Source: Ulva prolifera (taxonomy: Eukaryota > Chlorophyta > Ulvophyceae > Ulvales > Ulvaceae). From it: a stretch of 64,000 nt of DNA. This document shows, in pieces, positions 57,846-64,000 of the stretch (positions are counted from its first letter, which is position 1; every line of letters starts with the position of its first letter). Under the pieces are notes generated by a model, which did no database searches, had not been told where the DNA came from, and saw nothing but the letters and a program-made list of their open reading frames with translations. Position numbers and translations under genes: made by a program. The stretch spans positions 4,804,430-4,868,429 of the forward strand of contig CM041204.1 of NCBI GenBank assembly GCA_023078555.1, written 5' to 3'.

Positions 57846-60800
57846 CCCCTCGACCGTGCCAGCACTGTCACCTTCTGCAGCTCCACAGAGGGCGGGGCTA
57901 CCTCATTGCTGCTGTTGCAGTTGGCCTCACATACCTGGCGTTCGCATCCAGTTCCTCCCCGGCCACTGTGTCGATGTGCTACCTGCATATGATCGCACCG
58001 AAAACGACCGCTTGTCATCCATGCCCCATTCTATGCCTCCTGCAGGCCTCCCGTCAAGGCTTACACCGACATCTCCATGACAATCTCCGGTGCCCGCCTG
58101 CGCATCACAGCCGCGCAGGAGCCCGCCTTTGCAGCCCTCTCCCAGTCCCTCCAGCGCGCCATCCCCGCCGCCCGCATCACTGGGGCTGGGATGCGCGCGC
58201 CGCCGGACCCCACCGCCATGCAGCCTCTTGCCTGGTGGGACCGTGCGCGTTACATGTGGCGTGGCCGCCTGCGTTGCTGCCTTCTCGACACGACCCTCAG
58301 TGTTTCCCCAGTCCACCGCCTGAACACCCTTCCAGGCGACCCCTGCCTGGACGTCTCTTTCAAGCAACTGGAGCTCGCGCTGAACCCTGACGCGCAGGCC
58401 ACGGTATCCACGTGCTCGCTTGCTGCAACAATCCAGGTGCCGCACCACGAGGAGCGCAGCCGGCCGGACGCAGCGCCGCTGCGTGTGCCGCTGGCCGCGA
58501 TCGCGAGTATGGCACTGACGGCGGCACTCGGGCTCGAGCTGCCGGACGGCCACCCTGCAGGGGCGCACCACGTGCACCCTGTGGTGGCTGTGGGCCAGCG
58601 CGTGCGGCTGGAAGGCGTGCAGGGGCCGGTGGATGTTGCGGCCGCGCTCGCCGTGCAAGCCATCTCCATCAGCATCTCTGTCACCATCCAGAGCATTTCC
58701 CTCTGCGGCCTGGTGCGCTCCACCGCCTGATACGATGTGTGCGGTCGTCATCTGTCTCCTGCGTCTGAGTGAGTTGAACAGGTCACAGCATCCATGTAGA
58801 TCAATGTCCCTTGAATTGGGTCTGCAGTATGTGCGATCAATCCACATGCATACTGAATCGCGTACCAGCCGCATGCACAGGCTGTGTAATTATCCGGCCA
58901 GACCCTGTGGCCACATCATGATGGCAGTCTAATCTGTCGACCTGCCCGTCTACCGCTGGGCTGCTTGGGTGACTGTGGCAATAGTGGTGTGCCTCGCCTC
59001 CGCCGTGACGAGACGCGTGCACAGATCGGCGCAGGCCGGCTGGCTTCCGCGGCTGTAGGTCATTAACATCAGCGTGGCGCTGTGCAGGTGGACGACATCA
59101 GCGCCCCGGTCGCGCAGGCGGGGGTGCTCTACCACAGCGAGGAGGCTGCCGCGTTCCTGCAAGACCTCTCATGTGCCTTTGCACGGCCGCCGCGCTACCT
59201 CCGCACCGCGCTGCGCCGCTCGTGCGACTTCTGGAACCGCCGGGTGCGCCCCGGCCCACGGCCGCGGGCGACGCTGCCGGAGGTCATCAGCAGCCTCCAG
59301 GTCGCTGTGCACACAACGGACTGCGGCGTGCAGCACCACGTTGTGGCTGCAGGGGATCTCGGGGAAGTGCACATCCGGCCAAAGGATGCGACGTGCGACT
59401 CGCCCTTGGCTTCTGTCTTCCCCGGCGCCACACAAGAGAACCTCAGTCATCATATCAGTGGCATAGCCCCTGGCGTGTCACCATCATTGCATGCTGCAAG
59501 CACTTTGTAATGATGTACTGCAAGGCGCCAAGTGGTGTGTGCCCTTCATGTCACGTAGATATCACCATCGCGCCCAGCTCTCGGAGGCGGCGTGTTGTTG
59601 TGAACATGCTTAAGACATCGCGCAAACATGACACGCGTAGCCCCTCCATGTTCCCTGTGCTCTTGCTGCGATCACTTTGAGCATGTCCAGCAGCTTAACC
59701 CACCCCGCACACATGCCCCGAACTCTGTCAATCTGCAGTGGTGCAGCATGCGTCGCTTGGTGCAGCACGGCAATTACCACACCTCACATGCTGAGGCCGT
59801 GCTGTATCCAGGATGGAGGCGCGATGGGAGCGCAGCCCAGACCCGCTAGACCGCACCACCTCCCGAGACAGCGACGAGGTCAGCCAGCCCGTACTGCCGC
59901 GGCTGGCCTACACGTACCGCCGGGACCCCCCGCCACGCACTGTCATGACGTCCCTCAGCATCTCTGCATCAAAGTTACGCCTGCTACGGCTGATCATGGC
60001 GCCACTGCATCCACCGCAGCCGGCCTCCGCAAGCGGCAGCGGCGCTCTGCCGGCTACCGGGGACTCCCGTGCACTGCACGAGCTGCAGGGCCAGCCGCAC
60101 GAGGTGGAGGCGGCCGAGTCCGTGGCTTCAGGGGACGTGGCGGTCTGTGCGGGCGTGCATGGGTGGGAGGACATGGGTACAGTGAAGCGGGTGAGCGTGT
60201 TCCAGGCGCCGGTGCCCCCATCCAGCAGCGACGACCGGCGGCGGCCGATCATGGTAATCGCGGACAGCATCCGCCTTATCATCACGGAGACGACCAGGTA
60301 CAGAGCTGTGGCAGTGATGCTGGGATCTTGCTGTAGCCTTGATGCTGGAGCTGCTTCCGCACGATCCTGTAGCGTCTGCTGTGGCAGTTTTGTACTTGAT
60401 TTGTAGCCATGTGACTATCCTATGCAAGAAATCAAGATGTGTAGAGCCTCAGCGGTGGATGTGGAAAATGTGCTGAGATCGATGCACTGTTTTGGATTCA
60501 GCATGAGAGGGCCAACGTGCTCTGTTGGCTTCACACTGGTCGTACGGCGTGGCAGTGTGAAGCACAGATGTGTGCTGTGAGGAGAAGTCTGTTCTCTGGC
60601 AGTGGGTGCCGCTGGCATGTTGTATGGTTCACAGGCAGCATTCGTGCAGGCAGGCGCTTGGCTCGATGACTCTGCATGCCAAGGCCCCGTTCGGGCCGCG
60701 GCCAGACACCCACGCTGCTGGAGGCGCTGTGAGTCAGCTCGGCGATGGCAGCTCGCTACACGACCTCGGCCAGCGCACGGTCTCTGGTGGCCCAGATCAG

Positions 60801-63800
60801 CTCAGCGATGGCCGGTCCTCGTCAGCGTTCCAGAGAGGCCAGCTGGACTTTCAGGTGCGCTGCAGCACTGATCATAGCATCACACGACTGCTTCCTCATC
60901 CACTCAAGCCCTCAGCTTTGCATCTGAACTGCCTAAAAATATGAATTGGAATGCTAACTGAGTGTGTTGTCATGAACGCGCAGCAGTATGTAAGTATCTA
61001 GGAGATAATCCTACAGGCAAGCCTGATACCATATGCAGGAGCTGGTCCTGAGTGCTGGGCACGTTGTGGAGCTGCCAGCGTCAGACTATGTCAGCACGGT
61101 GTCAGGCGACATGGGCCGCTCGAGCCACAAGAAAGCGTCCAGCACGACGGAGGGGGCAGACCGGCCGTCCGGTGAGGACGATGACAGCTCTCTCATGTGG
61201 AAGGTCCAGGTGTCAGACCTGCAAGCTGCATTCCTGTCGTCCAGGAGGCTTGGCACCGCGCAGTTTGTGGCCGATGATTGCACTGTGAGTCAGAGCCGGC
61301 TCTCCTCGAGTGTGAAAGTGGAGGTGCGGCCTCACCTTCTGAACTCAGCCCATACGATCAGAACGTCTCGAGTCCTGCAATGGACTGGGCCTGTTCCGGA
61401 TCCATACTACTCTTGGATCCAACGAAATGGGCCCATCGATTTCGCCTCTCAGAAACCTGCCTGCATCAACGTACCCACACACCTGAGATGGCCGCCTGGC
61501 TGCAGTCCATGTGTTTCCACAGCAAGTCAGTTGCCTGCTGGGTGATGTGGTCGCGCTTGAACACGCAGAGACTGTGCAGGCGAATGCCAGCAATGCTGCA
61601 CTGTACATCATGAGGCACGACGTGGACCTGGAGAACCCCATCTGCTGGCTCGAGAAGGGCCCCGCCGGCTACATCATTCCCAACCTCGACCAGATGGTCA
61701 ACACCGTGCGGATGGTCCTGCAGCCGTTTCAGCTGCACTTCAACTCGCACACCGCCCTGGCAGCCACCGATGCATCGCAGGCCTCTCGCGCTCCGGTGGA
61801 GTACCTCCAGATGAACGTGCGCCCCAGCTCTCAGTGTGGATCGCCAGTCCCATGATCCGGGCTGCTGCTTGGCAAAGCACGAGTGTCCAGCACTTCAGTG
61901 ATCAATCACGAGGTCTTGGGCAGATTTAGTTGCATCAACCTACTAGTTGGCACACAGGCTGCATCATTGCTTTCGATTGGTGCAGATACACGCAGGTTTC
62001 GGTGGTCCGGTCCCTGCGATTGAAAGGCCCGGACATGAATTGCTGAGATTTGCTGTGTCCGGCCGCTCTGTCGAAAGTAATTGGTCCTGACCCAGAGATT
62101 TGTGCAAAAGGTGGCCGGTCGAAAGCGATATGTCTTCACATTATAAATACAACACGCGCCAGACAAAACCCATTCTTGGTTTACACCAACGCTGCAGGAA
62201 TGCACTACCTCAAACACCGCCCTGTAATGATCCATTGTGATGACGACGCACGTGTGTCCAGCTGGACATGAAGGCACTGCATGCTCAGACGTCAAGCTAC
62301 GAGTACGACGTCCTCGTTGACGTCATCTCCGGCCTGCTGATCGGGCCCCTGCCGGAGCCGCTGCTCATGCGGCGCCACGTGCCGCCCTCGCCGGTCGACG
62401 CCGACGACTCCCTGCTCGAGCTCAAGGCTGCACTGCGGGCGTCGCGGCAGGAGATGCGCGCCCGCCAGCACACGCTCACTGCCCTCACCACGTGCGCCGG
62501 CCCCCTCCACAACCGCCTCCGAGTGCATCTGTCCTGGCAGAGTCCAATGTGAGGCGGTATTGGCATATGCTGTACCTGTTCTGCATAGCTGACAGGGGTA
62601 TGCAAGTTGATGTGGGGCGGCGCATGCGTGTGCGGAAAGCTGTGGCTGGGTGCGACATGTGCTACATGCACTGCCTATGCATGGTGTACCATCACTGGTC
62701 CTTTTGCTGAATTCTATGCATAATTCCTTCGCGAGGCATCACTGCATCAGGCCGACCAAGCGTCCCCCGAGGTGCATGCTCAGCACATGTGCCCACCATC
62801 AGCGCACCTGTGGACATGCCGCAGCAGGCGATGGGCATGACACAGCGCCTGCCCATTCGCAATCTCCAGTCGGCTCTATACGAGCGGAAGCCATGCAGAT
62901 GCCTGCCAGCAGCCGCCGAAGCCGTCTACCATGTCCCAGACCGGCAGGGATCCATCGCTGCACCACTGCAGTCCTATCTGCCTGATATCTTCACATCCTC
63001 GCCCAGCACCGACACCGGCTCCCGCCACCACTCGCCCGTCAAGCCCGCACGCCGCAACCCCTCCCTCCAGCCCGCACAGCAGCTCCACGCCCTCCCAGCT
63101 GCCCCCATCGACGCCCCAGAGGTGATCGACCCTCACCTCTGCCCCCTCCGCGCCAGTGTGGTGACCATGACCGCAAAGCGGCCCCCCACAGTGACCTCTA
63201 GCCGCGATTTGGCTGCCGCTGCGAGCAGCGTAGACGCCGCGGCCGCAGCCACAGATGAGCCCTGGATTCGGCCGTCTCCTGCGACGTCGCCAGGGGGAAT
63301 CGGCGGCGCCTCCGGCGGCCCCGGCACAGGCACAGACTTGGTGCAGTCGGCGGCAGACCGCTGCGGCAGCCTGCGCATGGCCGGGGTGCAGTCCGCGACC
63401 ACCTCTCCCGAGCCCGGGCTGCCGCCGCGGCCGCCGCTGCACAGGAAGGCCATGAGCTTGAGTGCAGTTGCGCCAGGCTGGATGGTTGGGGTCGGGGTGC
63501 CGCTGGGGCACGTGAGTGAGCTGGCCGGCTGTGCCTGGACAGAGCCGGGCGGCCGGGTGGCTGAAGAGGGGCTGGAGGGGGAAGAACTGGCACATTTGGG
63601 CCCCTCTCCGGCGCAGGCTCGGTCAGCGTCTCCGCTGAAGCCTGCACATCGGCTGCGAAGCCACCTTGAGGCAGGTTTGTGGTCCTTCACTTCTTCCTGA
63701 GAGGCTGTTTGTTGGTTTCATGCTCTCGACTGCGCAGGCTGTATCAGGCTTGTGGGTGTGAACTGGGGCAGGGCTCCACTGCTTCAGGTGGCGAGTGATC

Positions 63801-64000
63801 GGAGGTTTGTGCTGTCTACATGTATGTGAATTGACACTACATGTTGCAGGAGGGGCAGCTGCCCTTGCAAGCTTTCGGGTACGGTCGCTGTCTCGTAGTG
63901 TTGTCTACCGGCAGTCAGTTGCATCAGTGCAAGCAAGTGAGGCGTCTCTGTTGGCTGAGGAAGACAAATGCGAATTGGAGGCGAAGCATCGGCAGCTGCA
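49748..64000 (+). CDS. SABRE: SABRE/KIP/hobbit (BLTP2) bridge-like lipid-transfer protein, 3' end beyond the window
   Basis: A very large intron-rich gene open at the right edge. The start codon gives a hydrophobic N-terminal anchor (MILLAVVSAILLGCFGAIV). Main coding blocks are near 50245-50380 (HWRLEVKVHSVVISLRQS, the conserved N-terminal strand of SABRE), 50690-50890, 51262-52700, 53541-53830, 53998-54807, 55070-55672, 56019-56590, 56950-57210, 57437-57690, 58035-58730, 59085-59400, 59815-60297, 60640-60857, 61034-61285, 61513-61830, 62268-62520, 62790-63672 and 63851-64000. Diagnostic parts are VHLSMSLSEAAVRMESHCLERK, a WWDRARYMWRGRL motif equivalent to the GFWDK region, RRPIMVIADSIRLIITE, and near the end YDVLVDVISGLLIGPLPEP followed by an acidic-helical stretch. 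These proteins form long hydrophobic grooves that move lipid between ER and plasma membrane; plant members affect cell expansion. Exact boundaries, especially in the first two exons, are not certain. Confidence 0.82.
57814..57844. repeat. Homopolymer run of 31 C
   Basis: An uninterrupted run of 31 cytosines followed by GCCCCTCGACCGTGCCAG. It lies within the SABRE-type gene, between the coding block ending near 57690 and that starting near 58035, so it is probably intronic. It could act as, or lie beside, the polypyrimidine tract of an acceptor. Read-through in frame would give a poly-Pro run. Length may be unreliable. Confidence 0.85.

Noticed and set aside
57748-57992. Poly-Pro protein segment encoded by the C run
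   Set aside because: Conserved SABRE blocks flank it on either side without needing it, and a CAG acceptor lies just downstream, so an intron is more likely.

Overview
The window is nuclear DNA of a unicellular green alga, most likely a trebouxiophyte or related chlorophyte. The evidence is high GC content, intron-dense genes with TGCAG acceptors, low-complexity Ala/Gln/Pro/Glu-rich coding stretches, and a plant/algal gene set: an FEA1/EfeO-type iron-assimilation protein, an annealing helicase fused to an HNH nuclease, an A-type cyclin, a CBM20 starch-binding protein, a SABRE-type lipid-transfer protein and a germin-like cupin pair. No operons, CRISPR arrays, convincing tRNA or rRNA genes, or bacterial signals were seen. 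I rebuilt the gene models by hand from conserved protein motifs plus splice-site phase. Where phases agree on both sides of every intron I treat the model as firm.

Layout: 1-780 is a GT-rich repeat block. 795-6047 (-) is a secreted, apparently GPI-anchored protein with two imelysin/EfeO-type domains. 6.05-8.47 kb has no recognisable gene but carries a perfect 22-bp palindrome. 8469-9587 (-) and 10672-11737 (+) are head-to-head cupin genes, almost identical from exon 2 through the stop codon, including intron 2. 11.7-16.1 kb has only weak coding signal. 16132-16920 (+) holds two exons of a calcyphosin-like EF-hand protein. 19018-28396 (+) is a ZRANB3/AH2-type helicase-nuclease. 29361-31795 (-) is cyclin A. 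33.0-33.9 kb is a second GT-rich block related to the first, with a 24-G run.

The right half is compact and gene-dense, in divergent or convergent pairs: ribophorin II/Swp1 (35149-36422, -) with a CBM20 protein (37041-38006, +); a PHD-finger protein (38350-39916, - , 5' exon uncertain) with RRP6/EXOSC10 (41452-46835, +); COX11 (47607-49185, -) with a very large SABRE/KIP/hobbit (BLTP2) gene that starts at 49748 (+) and runs off the end of the window.

The genes do not form one pathway. They are ordinary eukaryotic housekeeping functions (fork repair, cell cycle, N-glycosylation, RNA decay, respiratory-complex assembly, ER-plasma-membrane lipid transfer) plus algal accessory genes for iron and starch. 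The most distinctive features are the tandem-imelysin protein, the homogenised cupin pair, a recurrent unusual 5' splice site (GTGCGC), two probable GC-AG introns, and long poly-C/poly-G tracts.
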